From: Leucobacter komagatae
Lineage (GTDB): Bacteria > Actinomycetota > Actinomycetes > Actinomycetales > Microbacteriaceae
NCBI RefSeq assembly: GCF_006716085.1
Contig: NZ_VFON01000001.1
Location: forward strand, 2,046,001 to 2,110,000
Direction: 5' to 3'
DNA: 64,000 nucleotides
This document shows positions 8,961 to 17,383 of this stretch, one piece after another. Position 1 is the stretch's first letter. Every line of letters starts with the position of its first letter. The notes under the pieces were generated by a model. That model saw nothing but the letters and a program-made list of their open reading frames with translations. It searched no databases and had not been told where the DNA came from. Position numbers and translations under genes: made by a program.

Positions 8961-10195
8961 AATGCGGCCCTCCGTCGCCGAATCCCTGTCACGCCTGAGG
9001 CTGTCGCAGCGGCGGCGAGGCCGAGCGCGACCGCACCGCCCGAAAGCAGCCAGGCGGGCGGTCTCCCGCCGGTCTCCGGCAGCGCCGTCATCGGCCCGGG
9101 TTCCGCGGTCACGACCTCGCTACCGCCCGCCGCCCGAAGGGTGAGCGTGACTGTCCCCGCGGCGACGCGCGGAACCGTCGCCGCGATAAGGAACCAGCGC
9201 TCGCTGTCGTTCGGGAGCACAGTCACGAGGCGCGGGGTGACAACGGGGTCGATCAAGCCGTCCCCCGACACCTCCGTCTCTGTTCCCGGGCACGCGCCCG
9301 CCACCCACTCGGCGTCGCACTCGCGGACGTCGAGACTGAGCCCGAGCGAGGCAGCCCCGGCAGCTTCGAGAGTGACCGACACCTCACCGGGATCTGGCGA
9401 GTGCACCCGCACCCCCACCTGCCACAGCACCGGCACCGCCGGCCGCATCGTTCGCATTGCGACGGGGTCGCCAATCGACGTCAGCGTAATGTTTTTCCCC
9501 GCCGAAACGGCCCGGACCGTGCTCTCGCCGGGGTCAGGTTCGAGGCCCACGGCGAGGGCAGGATCAGCGCCGAGTGGCCCAGCCGCACCTCCGAGGGCAA
9601 GCGCTGCAGTGACGATGGCGACACTCGCCATGGGGGCTGCGTGCCTCGGGCGCGACCGCTCGGCATCGGGCCCGACGGGCGGGGCGCCACTCCTTCGCCC
9701 AGCCCGCGGCTTCGGCCAGAAGGCCCACGTGACGAGTGTCGCGGTTGTGACAGTCAGGGCTCCGAGGACCGCGGGGTTCGAGAACCAGACGATCAGCCGC
9801 GCGAGGTGCGGGACCGAGAACACGACGAGGCGCGCGGAGTGGATCGTGTACGGCGCCGGATCATCCGCCGCATTCGCGTCGCCTCGCATGGTGATCGTCC
9901 GGGTCTCGCCAGCCCCCTCGATGCTGGTCACGCGGTGCGTCACCGGGAGCTGGCCCGGACGGTCGACGGTGAGCACGTCGCCCACGCGAACATCGCTCGC
10001 CGGGATCTCACGGACGAGCGCGGCGGAGCCGGCCGGGATCGTGGGCGACATCGACCCGGTCTTGAACATGATGATAGAGACGTTCATGAGCGCCCCGAGG
10101 AGCACGAGCATAATGCAGAGCGCCCCGCCGAGCGCCGCAATGTTCAGCAGCGCGTTCGCTGCGACGCCACGAACGCGTCGCCCGTTTCTCGTCAT
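8957..10195 (-). CDS. SipW-type signal peptidase I fused to an LPXTG-anchored ectodomain
   Basis: Residues 1-160 are an S26B (ER/SipW-type) signal peptidase: membrane helix 12-35, catalytic Ser48 in KTGSMSPTIPAG, His87 in VTHRV in place of the bacterial Lys, Asp106 in RGDANAADDP, and a second helix at about 133-158. A basic cytosolic loop leads to a second signal-like segment (about 187-215, MASVAIVTAALALGG ending ADPALA), an outer domain, then LPETGG at 372, a hydrophobic helix and an RRRR tail: a complete sortase signal. This looks like two proteins in one frame, 412 residues. It sits between its likely substrates in the operon. Confidence 0.85.
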   Translation of the reverse strand: MTRNGRRVRGVAANALLNIAALGGALCIMLVLLGALMNVSIIMFKTGSMSPTIPAGSAALVREIPASDVRVGDVLTVDRPGQLPVTHRVTSIEGAGETRTITMRGDANAADDPAPYTIHSARLVVFSVPHLARLIVWFSNPAVLGALTVTTATLVTWAFWPKPRAGRRSGAPPVGPDAERSRPRHAAPMASVAIVTAALALGGAAGPLGADPALAVGLEPDPGESTVRAVSAGKNITLTSIGDPVAMRTMRPAVPVLWQVGVRVHSPDPGEVSVTLEAAGAASLGLSLDVRECDAEWVAGACPGTETEVSGDGLIDPVVTPRLVTVLPNDSERWFLIAATVPRVAAGTVTLTLRAAGGSEVVTAEPGPMTALPETGGRPPAWLLSGGAVALGLAAAATASGVTGIRRRRAAL

Positions 10196-10252
10196 GCCGT
10201 GTGCCCTCCTTTCCGCCTGCCGGCGCTCGCACTCCGCGACCCGCCTCGTCGG

Positions 10253-10891
10253 CTAGCTCGACGAGGTTCCCGTGAATGTCCAGGTTGCGGTCGCGGTCAA
10301 TCCCTGGGCCGCGTTGGGGGTGCCGTCGGGCAGGGTCACCGCGAAGCAGTAGGTCACTGGTGCGCCCGCGGCCGCCGCGAGCGCCTGCGCGTTGCCAGCT
10401 GCTGTCGAGAGCGCGCTGTCAGCTGCCACGACGACCGTCCCGGCTGCGTACGTGGCCGACGTGCACTGGCTCCCGGCGGGAACGGTGCGCACCCCGTACT
10501 TTAGGTACGCACCGAGCCCGGTTCCGGTGACCGTCGCGCCGCTGAGGGCGACGCTGCCGGGCACGGTCGTGTCGGCGGTCGTTCGCACGACGAACCGGGC
10601 GTACGTTGTCGTGCCCGGCGACATCGCAGTCGGCGACATCGCGAAGGAAAGCGCCGCGGGGGCGGATGCCGGATGGTCGGCGAACGCAGCCGCATCCGTA
10701 GACCCCTGGATCCCGAATTTGCTTGCGGCAAAGGTGCCCTGGGCGGTCTCGGTGTCGGTCCAGGCCGCGAGCGTCATGCTCCCACCCACCCCCAGGACGA
10801 GGGCGCCCGCAAGGAGCGCACGCACCTTGGTGAATGTGCCGGTCGTGTCTCGACCTCTCCGATGCGACCGCCGGCCGTCTCGCAGAGCCAT
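10253..10891 (-). CDS. SipW-dependent-type exported protein (TasA-like)
   Basis: 212 residues. The alternate signal peptide spans about 21-56: a VRALLAGALVLGVGG helix followed by MTLAAWTDTETAQGTFAA. The mature domain is rich in Thr, Ser and Ala with a likely beta-sandwich; Cys residues occur in GSQCTSATY and VTYCFAV. The closing TATATWTFTGTSS resembles the closing strand of the neighbouring paralogue (ITWTFSAES). Gap to the upstream gene is five bases. Likely a matrix-fibre or pilus-like subunit processed by the adjacent signal peptidase. Confidence 0.82.
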   Translation of the reverse strand: MALRDGRRSHRRGRDTTGTFTKVRALLAGALVLGVGGSMTLAAWTDTETAQGTFAASKFGIQGSTDAAAFADHPASAPAALSFAMSPTAMSPGTTTYARFVVRTTADTTVPGSVALSGATVTGTGLGAYLKYGVRTVPAGSQCTSATYAAGTVVVAADSALSTAAGNAQALAAAAGAPVTYCFAVTLPDGTPNAAQGLTATATWTFTGTSSS

Positions 10892-10896
10892 GATCG

Positions 10897-11478
10897 CTAG
10901 AGTGTCGCGCCAGACTCAGCGCTGAACGTCCAGGTGATCGAGCCGTCTGCGCCCTGCGCAAGCGTGTCGTCCGCGACCACCCGGAAGCACAGGAACGCCG
11001 GTGCGGCGAGCGACGTGAGCTCGAACGTGGCCCCGTTTGCGTTGGTGCCCGCCCCGAAGACGCTAGCGTCGCAGGTCGTGCTCGTCGTGTACACGTAGCT
11101 CGCGGTGGTGCCGGGTATCGCGTCGCTCACGTCCTGCGCGACGGTCACGTCAGCCTGGTAGGTCGAGCCCGGAGAGAGGCGTACCGCGTAGCCGGCGTAC
11201 ACCTCCGACCCCGGCGCGAGGTTGTCTGCCCCGACCGCAAAGCTCAGCTGTGCGGGGTCACCAGAGGTCGGGTTGTCGCTGAACGCCGACCCGTCCGTCG
11301 AGCCTTCGATGCCAAACGTTCCGGTGCCAAAGACGCCACGTACCCACTCGTTGTCGGTCCACGCGGCGAGCGTGACAGCCGCGCCGACCCCGAGCACAAG
11401 GCCGCCTGCGAGCAGTGCGCGTGCTTTCGTCCAGCCGCGTCGTGATTGGACAGAATCTTCATTGTGTACAGCAACCAT
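10897..11478 (-). CDS. SipW-dependent-type exported protein (TasA-like paralogue)
   Basis: First gene of the four-gene operon, 193 residues from the chosen ATG. The signal is KARALLAGGLVLGVGAAVTL then AAWTDNEWVRGVFGTGTFGI. It is clearly related to the next gene: FGIEGSTDGSAFSDNP matches FGIQGSTDAAAFADHP, and the C-terminal WTF strand is shared. Cys residues occur in TTCDAS and FLCFRV. The ATG at 11478 has GGGAG eight bases upstream; an in-frame TTG at 11484 is less likely. Repeated TTGATTGA elements lie upstream. Confidence 0.82.
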   Translation of the reverse strand: MVAVHNEDSVQSRRGWTKARALLAGGLVLGVGAAVTLAAWTDNEWVRGVFGTGTFGIEGSTDGSAFSDNPTSGDPAQLSFAVGADNLAPGSEVYAGYAVRLSPGSTYQADVTVAQDVSDAIPGTTASYVYTTSTTCDASVFGAGTNANGATFELTSLAAPAFLCFRVVADDTLAQGADGSITWTFSAESGATL

Positions 11479-11484
11479 GAGCAA

Positions 11485-11579
11485 TACTCCCTTGTATCAA
11501 TCAATCAGCCATCCCCATGATGGATTGGGCACATGCTACGTCAATCAATTGAATTCCAATAGGGTCAGCCTTGGATCGC
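11485..11579. promoter_or_regulatory. Leader region of the SipW operon
   Basis: An AT-rich island in otherwise GC-rich DNA with repeated TCAATCA/ATTGATTGA words (for example 11497-11507 and 11540-11550). It lies directly upstream of the operon and should contain its promoter; no clean -35/-10 pair could be fixed by eye. Confidence 0.4.
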
Positions 11580-12302
11580 TCAGGTCAGACGTCTCGCGAC
11601 AATAACCGTGTCGCTGTTCAGCACACGTTCGCCTCGGCCGGTCAGCGCATCACGGATTCGGGTCTCCGCAACCACGACTTCCCAGCTGGGTGCACCAAGG
11701 CCGAGATCATCGAGCTCGCTCTCTGGAGTCGGGAACGAGTGCGGGGCGTGCCCCTCGTGGTCAGGCCCCGGTCCGTGTTGCACGACGGGCCCCTGCCCAT
11801 CTCGAACGGGCGGCGCCCCGTGCGAGATCACGACGAGGTGGCCGCCGGGCGCGACGCTCAGCGCGGCGGCGCGCAGCACGTTGGTGCGAGGCAGATGCAC
11901 GGGAGACTGGAGAAAGCTCGCGGTGACGAGGTCGAACTGGTCAGCAGCGGCGCCGCCACCGGCAGCCAGCACGCGCACGGCCCACTCGGCGAGATCTTCG
12001 GCGGCGAACCGGGCTTGAAGCCCACGGGCCTGTGCCTCCTCCTGGGCGCGCGCAACGGCCGTCGAAGAGATGTCGATTCCCGCCGCGTCCCATCCGCGCT
12101 CGGCAAGCCAGAGCACGTCACCGCCCTCGCCGCAGCCGAGGTCGAGGGAACGTCCCGGCCCCGCCGATCCTGATGTTGCCGCTCCGACGTGCTCGGCTAC
12201 GACCGCGGCGAGCGAGGCGTTGACCTTCCCCGACCAGACGCGGTCTTCCCCGCCGTAGCGTTCCTCCCAAAAGGTGACGGGATCCTGCTCGTGCCCGCTC
12301 AT
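11580..12302 (-). CDS. SAM-dependent methyltransferase (class I)
   Basis: 240 residues. The Rossmann motif SLDLGCGEGGDVLWLAERG is the SAM site, followed by acidic AAGIDIS and motif II-like FDLVTASFLQ. A TehB-like small-molecule methyltransferase is the closest type I recognise; the substrate is not visible. The start overlaps the stop of the flavoprotein gene by four bases (ATGA), so both are co-translated. The coupling suggests detoxification of a reactive compound, which is inference. Confidence 0.85.
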   Translation of the reverse strand: MSGHEQDPVTFWEERYGGEDRVWSGKVNASLAAVVAEHVGAATSGSAGPGRSLDLGCGEGGDVLWLAERGWDAAGIDISSTAVARAQEEAQARGLQARFAAEDLAEWAVRVLAAGGGAAADQFDLVTASFLQSPVHLPRTNVLRAAALSVAPGGHLVVISHGAPPVRDGQGPVVQHGPGPDHEGHAPHSFPTPESELDDLGLGAPSWEVVVAETRIRDALTGRGERVLNSDTVIVARRLT

Positions 12303-13270
12303 GCGTTCCCCGATTCCGAAGCTTCGATAGCGAGCGCGAAATCTTCTTCGACGAGGGCCCAGTTCGCGGCTCCGCCCGCCCCGGCCCCCGCGCCCATCGC
12401 CATCGGCACGGTAGCCATTGGCGCAACGACATTGCCTGCCGCCCAGACGCGCGGGTGGCTCGTGCGGCCCATCATGTCGACGGCAATGAAGCTCCCGACG
12501 GGCGAGTCGGTGCGCGCGAGGCCCAGCTCAGACAGAAAGCCGTCGTGCGGTTGCAGGCTGCTCGCGGTGAAGATCGCGTCGATGCTGTGTGACGCGCCGC
12601 CCTCGGTCGTGACGAGCATTTCGCCCGTGGCGGCGGTGCCTACGGCGGCAACCGGGTCGCGTTCGACGCGCATGCCGCGGGCCACGAGTGCACGTTCGGT
12701 CTCGGGGTCGAGCTCCCCGAGCCCTGCCGAGAATACGGTGACGTCGTCGCTCCACTGCCTGATGAGCTTCACCTGGTGCAGCGAGGCTGGCGAGGTCGCG
12801 AGCACGCCGAGTCGGCCGCCACGCACCTCCCACCCGTGGCAGTAGGGGCAGTGCAGGATCGAGCTGCCCCAGCGCTCGGCAACGCCGGCGATCTCAGGCA
12901 GTCGGTCTGTCACGCCCGTCGCCACGATGAGGGCGCGGGCGGTGAGGGTGGTGCGGGTGGTTGGGCCGCCGGCGCCATGAGGCGTCGCCTCGACCGCAAG
13001 CCCGTTCCCGCTTTCGCGCACGGCGCGGACGCTCGCGCTCAGAAACTCGACGCCGTAGGCGCGTGCCTCCTCACGCCCCCGCTCGAGCAATTCGAGCGGG
13101 GGCGTGCCGTCGAGGCCGAGGACGTTGTGCATGTGCCCCGCGAAGCGGTTGCGCGGCTCACCCGCGTCGATGACGAGGGTGCGGCGGAGCGAGCGCCCGA
13201 GGGCCTGTGCGGCGCTCAGGCCTGCGGCGCCTCCGCCGATGACGATTGCGTCGAAGTGTGTGGTTTCCAT
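12299..13270 (-). CDS. NAD(P)/FAD-dependent oxidoreductase, thioredoxin-reductase-like
   Basis: 323 residues from METTHFD. FAD motif DAIVIGGGAAGLSAAQALG at the N-terminus, GXGXXA-type NAD(P) region after RLGVLA, and C-terminal RVWAAGNV FAD motif. The mid-protein CPYCHGWE replaces the CxxC pattern of true thioredoxin reductases; this CPYC type occurs in actinobacterial small flavoproteins whose partner is often unknown. I start at the ATG 36 bases inside the longest frame. It diverges from the XRE-cupin regulator across an 87-base gap holding a palindrome. Confidence 0.85.
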   Translation of the reverse strand: METTHFDAIVIGGGAAGLSAAQALGRSLRRTLVIDAGEPRNRFAGHMHNVLGLDGTPPLELLERGREEARAYGVEFLSASVRAVRESGNGLAVEATPHGAGGPTTRTTLTARALIVATGVTDRLPEIAGVAERWGSSILHCPYCHGWEVRGGRLGVLATSPASLHQVKLIRQWSDDVTVFSAGLGELDPETERALVARGMRVERDPVAAVGTAATGEMLVTTEGGASHSIDAIFTASSLQPHDGFLSELGLARTDSPVGSFIAVDMMGRTSHPRVWAAGNVVAPMATVPMAMGAGAGAGGAANWALVEEDFALAIEASESGNA

Positions 13271-13311
13271 GCGTCCATGGTTCAGCATCACGTGCGATAA
13301 TGGCAATCAGA

Positions 13312-13328
13312 CTTGCAAAATTAGCAAG
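13312..13328. promoter_or_regulatory. Near-perfect palindrome, likely operator
   Basis: CTTGC-N7-GCAAG, with a largely symmetric AT centre, lies between the divergent flavoprotein and XRE-cupin genes. It is well placed for autoregulation by the XRE protein and control of the flavoprotein/methyltransferase pair. Confidence 0.65.
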
Positions 13329-13357
13329 CCGCTTCACCTCACGACGGGGAGGTAACC

Positions 13358-13987
13358 GTGGAAGAACTCGAACAACTCGGCCCGCGTCTTCGCGCCGCGC
13401 GTCAGGCACGCGACTGGACCCTGGAAGACCTCGCGGGCCGGGCGGGTATGTCGGTGTCGACGCTGTCACGCCTGGAGTCGGGGAAGCGCCAGGCGAGCCT
13501 CGAACTGCTGCTGCCGCTCACGAGGCAGCTCGGGATCAGGGTCGACGACCTCCTCGCCCCTCGACACCGAGACCCGCGCGTGCACCGTACCCCGGTCACC
13601 AGGGGCGGCATGACGATCGCCCCGCTCACGAAGACCGAGTCAGCCGTTCGCGCATTCAAGATCACGTACAGGCCCGATGCCCCGGTGCGCGAACCACAGG
13701 TGCACGACGGCCACGAGTGGCTCTACGTGCTCTCGGGGCGACTCAGCCTCGAGCTCGGCGAGCAGCAGCTCACGCTACTACCCGGCGAGGCGGCGGAGTT
13801 CGACACGATCGTGCCGCACCGCATGCGCGCGGCGGGGCCCGGCCCGGCCGAGGTCATCAGCATCTTTAACGCGGCGGGCGAGCGCGTGCACGTGCACTCG
13901 CCCTCAGACGGGCTGGCGTCAGCCGAGCAGCTGTCAGACGGCCAGCCCGAAGGCGAGATACGCTCGGAGCATGGGCACACAGACTGA
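13358..13987 (+). CDS. XRE-family regulator with C-terminal cupin domain
   Basis: 209 residues. An N-terminal helix-turn-helix (residues about 8-62, TLEDLAGRAGMSVSTLSRLE) is followed by a cupin ligand pocket (about 105-185) with the metal-type motif VHDGHEWLYVLSG and the second motif PHRMRAAG. Proteins of this build sense small ligands through the cupin and usually control a neighbouring gene. GTG start with GGGGAGG upstream. It overlaps the next oxidase gene by 17 bases, so the two are coupled, and diverges from the flavoprotein pair. Confidence 0.9.
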   Translation: MEELEQLGPRLRAARQARDWTLEDLAGRAGMSVSTLSRLESGKRQASLELLLPLTRQLGIRVDDLLAPRHRDPRVHRTPVTRGGMTIAPLTKTESAVRAFKITYRPDAPVREPQVHDGHEWLYVLSGRLSLELGEQQLTLLPGEAAEFDTIVPHRMRAAGPGPAEVISIFNAAGERVHVHSPSDGLASAEQLSDGQPEGEIRSEHGHTD

Positions 13988-15131
13988 CCACATCATCGTC
14001 GGCGGCGGCATCATGGGGCTCTCCGCGGCCTGGCAGCTCGCCAAGCGCGGCGAGCGCGTCCATCTCATCGAGCAGTTCGACCCGCACCACTCGCGCGGCG
14101 CCTCGCACGGCTCGACGCGCAACATCAACAATGCGTACCACGAGGGGTTCTATCTCGACCTCTTCGACGAGGCCTTCGCGCTCTGGCGCGAGCTTGAAGC
14201 TGGGGCTCCCGAGCCGCTCCTCGGCCTGCACGGGCTCGTGACCCAGGGCGACGAGGCCGTCGTGCTCGCGGCGCACGAGGCGCTTGTCGCCCGCGGCGCC
14301 GACGTCGCGCTGCTCACACCGGCGGAGGCCACGGCGCGCTGGGCAGGCATGCGGTTCGCGGGCCCCGTGCTGCTCGGCAGGCAGGCCGGCATCGGGTACG
14401 CCGCTCGCGCGCTCGACGCGCTCGAGGCCGCCGCGGTGAGCGCGGGTGCGACGATTGAGCGGCGGGCGCGCGTGCGCGGCATCGACGCGTCGGCAGAGCG
14501 GGTGCGCGTCGAGGTTGAGGGGGCCGACGGCGCCCTGCGCACCGTCGAGGCGGGCAGCGCGATCGTCGCCGCCGGCGCCTGGTCGAAGCCGCTGCTCGAA
14601 GGCGTCATCGACCTGCCAGAGCTCACCGTCACAGAGGAGCACCCCGCGCACTTTGCGCCGCGCGACCCGGCGCACGTCTGGCCGTCGTTCAACCACATGT
14701 TCACGCCCGATCAGCTCGATGAGCGCGGCGGCAATGTGTACGGCATGCCGAGCCCGGGCGAGGGCGTCAAGGTCGGCCTGCACGCTGTGGGCCACGTCGT
14801 CGACCCCGACCAGCGCACCTTCGCCCCCACTCCCGAGGTGCGGGCGGCGGTGCGCGAGCACGTCTCCGAGTGGTTCCCGGGGCTCGACCCCGACACCGGG
14901 GTTGAGATGAGCTGCACCTACACCTCGACCGCGTCAGGCCGATTCGTGCTCGACACGGTTGGTCCGCTCACCGTCGCCGCCGGCTTTTCGGGCCACGGCT
15001 ACAAGTTCGCTCCCGCGGTCGGCCGGATCCTCGCTGACTCAGCGACCGGGGCCGCGCTCCCGCCCGCGGAGTTCAGGCTCCCCGCGCACGGGATCGGTAC
15101 TCCCGAGGGGTCATCCCCAACACGGCTTTGA
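13971..15131 (+). CDS. FAD-dependent amine oxidase-like enzyme (monomeric sarcosine oxidase/DadA family)
   Basis: 386 residues. The dinucleotide motif HIIVGGGIMGLSAAWQLAKRG at the N-terminus, the family segment SRGASHGSTRNINNAYHEG (the SHG-STR/R region near the flavin) and the C-terminal GFSGHGYKFAPAVGRILAD are characteristic of sarcosine/N-methyltryptophan oxidases. It should oxidise an N-methylated or secondary amine, with O2 as likely acceptor. ATG at 13971 inside the regulator's end, preceded by CGGAG. Its 3' end overlaps the converging AraC gene by 59 bases. Confidence 0.87.
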   Translation: MGTQTDHIIVGGGIMGLSAAWQLAKRGERVHLIEQFDPHHSRGASHGSTRNINNAYHEGFYLDLFDEAFALWRELEAGAPEPLLGLHGLVTQGDEAVVLAAHEALVARGADVALLTPAEATARWAGMRFAGPVLLGRQAGIGYAARALDALEAAAVSAGATIERRARVRGIDASAERVRVEVEGADGALRTVEAGSAIVAAGAWSKPLLEGVIDLPELTVTEEHPAHFAPRDPAHVWPSFNHMFTPDQLDERGGNVYGMPSPGEGVKVGLHAVGHVVDPDQRTFAPTPEVRAAVREHVSEWFPGLDPDTGVEMSCTYTSTASGRFVLDTVGPLTVAAGFSGHGYKFAPAVGRILADSATGAALPPAEFRLPAHGIGTPEGSSPTRL

Positions 15132-15894
15132 AGTCGCGCGTGAAGTGCGCGTGATCGGCGTAGCCGGTTGCCGCGGCGATCTCAGCGATGTTCGCCGCGG
15201 CCACGCCCTCAGCCGTCTCGGTTATCGTGTGCGCACGCAGCTGTTCTGCCGCTTCTTGGAGTCGCCGTCGCTGAATCATCGAGTGCAATGAGAGCCCGAA
15301 CGACCGCGCGGCAATCCGCTGCAGCGTGCGCGTCGACGTGTGAAGCTCAGCCGCGAGCTCGTCGACGCGCGTGATCGCGGGGTTCGCGAGGAGCTCGGCG
15401 AGCCGGTTCGCGAGCAGCCCGTCGGCGTCGGGTTCCGGGAGTGTGTCGCGAAGCCATTCCGTCATCGCCGCGACCGCCGCGCCCCGGCGCGCGTCGCCCG
15501 GCTGCTCAGGCGCCGTCATGGCGGCCGTCACGGCATTCAGCAGTGCCGGCTCGGCGAGATCGAGCGCGCTGTCACGCAGCCGAGCAGGATCGGGCGCGAG
15601 CGCCGGTACCGCAGCCGGCCTGAGCAGCGCCCCCACCGCCCACCCAGCCCCTTCGAGCACCCTGCTCGAACGCCGCGTCGGCGGCCCGACGAGACTCACC
15701 GCGGCAGGCTCTACGACGACGTTGCATGCGGGAAAGGGCAGGATCTCCTGGGCGATGGTTACCCCGTCTGGCAGCCGCCACTCGGGAACCCAGAACCAGG
15801 TGACCCACTCGCTCACCTCGACTGGTGCTGGCACCCGATGGAACTCGGGGAGACGTTCGGGGTAGAGCACTCCCCTACGGTTCTCGATGTCCAC
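15073..15894 (-). CDS. AraC-family transcriptional regulator
   Basis: 273 residues. The C-terminal double helix-turn-helix occupies the last 100 residues (LHTSTRTLQRIAARSFGLS and the AraC signature IAAATGYADHAHFTRDFKAVLG ending in GMTPREYRSRA). The N-terminal part, with FPACNVVVEP and VSLVGPPT, is of the DUF6597 type seen in many AraC proteins. The GTG at 15894 has an excellent GGGGAGGGG site; longer in-frame starts lack one. It diverges from the VOC gene across 76 bases, so VOC is its likely target. Confidence 0.88.
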   Translation of the reverse strand: MDIENRRGVLYPERLPEFHRVPAPVEVSEWVTWFWVPEWRLPDGVTIAQEILPFPACNVVVEPAAVSLVGPPTRRSSRVLEGAGWAVGALLRPAAVPALAPDPARLRDSALDLAEPALLNAVTAAMTAPEQPGDARRGAAVAAMTEWLRDTLPEPDADGLLANRLAELLANPAITRVDELAAELHTSTRTLQRIAARSFGLSLHSMIQRRRLQEAAEQLRAHTITETAEGVAAANIAEIAAATGYADHAHFTRDFKAVLGMTPREYRSRARGA

Positions 15895-15970
15895 CAGCCC
15901 CTCCCCTTTCGCACGGCACCTGTCACAAATGTACAAGCCGGCGAGGGCTCGGCGATCCTACGCTTGCTGC

Positions 15971-16474
15971 ATGAGCACCAACGAGTTCCCCGCCGCGAAC
16001 GGCGAGCACACCACTGACGGCCGCCCCAACGGCGCAACCAGCCTGACCCCGTTCATCGCGATCCCGGGGGCCCGCGAGGCAATTGAGTTCTACCGTGACG
16101 TCTTCGGCGCGCGGGTGATCGACGTCACCGAGATGGGCGGCGCCATCGTGCACGCCGAACTCGCTTTCGAGGCCGGGCGCCTGCAGCTCGGCGAGCCCTC
16201 CCCCGAGTACCGGCTCGTCGCCCCACCAACCGGCGATGACGACTGCTACTCGCTTGGCCTGTACGTCAGCGACGCGGACGCCGTGGTCGAGCGAGCCCTC
16301 GCCGCCGGGGCCACGCTTCGCGAGCCGCTCACGAACTTCGTGTCGGGCGATCGCTTCGCGAGTATCCGCGACCCGTTCGGGGTTCGCTGGTCGGTCATGA
16401 CCCGGGTCGAAGACCTGTCAGACGAGGAGAGCGCCGCCAGGGTGCGAGCGTGGAGCGAGTCGTTCGGGGCTTAG
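15971..16474 (+). CDS. VOC-family (glyoxalase/bleomycin-resistance) protein
   Basis: 167 residues with one beta-alpha-beta-beta-beta pair: TPFIAIPGAREAIEFYRDVFG, then EMGGAIVHAEL, then SDADAVVERALAAGA and SIRDPFGVRWSVMTR. The PhnB-like pattern suggests a metal-dependent or binding VOC fold; substrate unknown. Start is the ATG in MSTNEFPAA; an earlier in-frame codon would run into the AraC leader. Divergent from the AraC regulator and followed by a bidirectional terminator. Confidence 0.87.
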   Translation: MSTNEFPAANGEHTTDGRPNGATSLTPFIAIPGAREAIEFYRDVFGARVIDVTEMGGAIVHAELAFEAGRLQLGEPSPEYRLVAPPTGDDDCYSLGLYVSDADAVVERALAAGATLREPLTNFVSGDRFASIRDPFGVRWSVMTRVEDLSDEESAARVRAWSESFGA

Positions 16475-16499
16475 GAGCTGCGGCAGCGGAGTGAACGCA

Positions 16500-16541
16500 C
16501 GAAGGCCGGGTCGGCGCTCAACGGCAACGACCCGGCCTTCG
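16500..16541. terminator. Bidirectional terminator
   Basis: A perfect 13-bp stem (CGAAGGCCGGGTC with complement) encloses a 16-base loop between the converging VOC and SDR genes. Confidence 0.85.
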
Positions 16542-16550
16542 CTTCGTGCT

Positions 16551-17324
16551 CTAACGAACGAGGAAACCGCCGTCGACCGGAAGCGAGACTCCGGTGATGA
16601 ACGACGAGTCGCTCGACAGCAGGTAGGCGATCGCAGACGCCACGTCCTCCGGGCGAGTCAGGTGGCCCATCGGAATCGGCTCGGCCAGCTCAGCCTTCGC
16701 GGCGACGAGCTCGTCGCCCTCCTTGCCGAGCAGCGCGCTGATGAGCGGGGTGTCAGCGTCCGCGGGGCAGATCGCATTCACGCGAATTCCGTCGGTTGCG
16801 TGCTGCAACGCCATCTGGCGGGTGAGGTTGACGACCGCACCCTTCGACGCAGCGTACGCGCACTCGTCCTTGTTGACGACGAAGCCGAACACCGAAGCGA
16901 TGTTCACGATCGAGCCACCGCCAGCCTTCAGGATCTCGGGAATTCCGTACTTGCCGGTGAGGAAGATGCTCTTCACGTTGACATCCATCATCTTGTCCCA
17001 TGCGCCTTCGCTGCACTCGACAACGCCGCCCTCGCCGAGCGCGATGCCAGCGCAGTTCACGATGCCGTGCAGTGCGCCGAATTGCGAGACGGCCGACGCA
17101 ACCGCAGCTTCGACGGCAGCGGCATTCGTGACGTCGCCCTCGATGGCCAGCGCAGCGCCGGGGTACTGCGCGTTGATCTCTTCTGCGACCGCTTCAGCTG
17201 CAGACAGGCGGAGGTCGAGCACGCCAAGCTTCGACCCCTCAGCGGCAAGTCGAATGCACGCAGCGCGGCCGAGCCCCGACCCGCCGCCGGTAACGATGTA
17301 AACCTTTTCATTCAGGCCCTGCAT
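16551..17324 (-). CDS. Short-chain dehydrogenase/reductase
   Basis: 257 residues, a classical SDR. TGGGSGLG binds cofactor; Asp in GVLDLR after beta2 favours NAD(H); NCAGIAL is the NAG motif; the catalytic triad is Ser in NIASVFG with Y-A-A-S-K in CAYAASKGA; the C-terminus SLPVDGGFLVR is standard. It should oxidise an alcohol or reduce a ketone. Last gene of the six-gene minus-strand operon begun by ridA, 59 bases after the permease. Confidence 0.9.
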   Translation of the reverse strand: MQGLNEKVYIVTGGGSGLGRAACIRLAAEGSKLGVLDLRLSAAEAVAEEINAQYPGAALAIEGDVTNAAAVEAAVASAVSQFGALHGIVNCAGIALGEGGVVECSEGAWDKMMDVNVKSIFLTGKYGIPEILKAGGGSIVNIASVFGFVVNKDECAYAASKGAVVNLTRQMALQHATDGIRVNAICPADADTPLISALLGKEGDELVAAKAELAEPIPMGHLTRPEDVASAIAYLLSSDSSFITGVSLPVDGGFLVR

Positions 17325-17383
17325 GATGCACCTATTTCTCTCTTGTTGCTAGTTTGCGATGAATTGTTGAGATGGCACGCACG

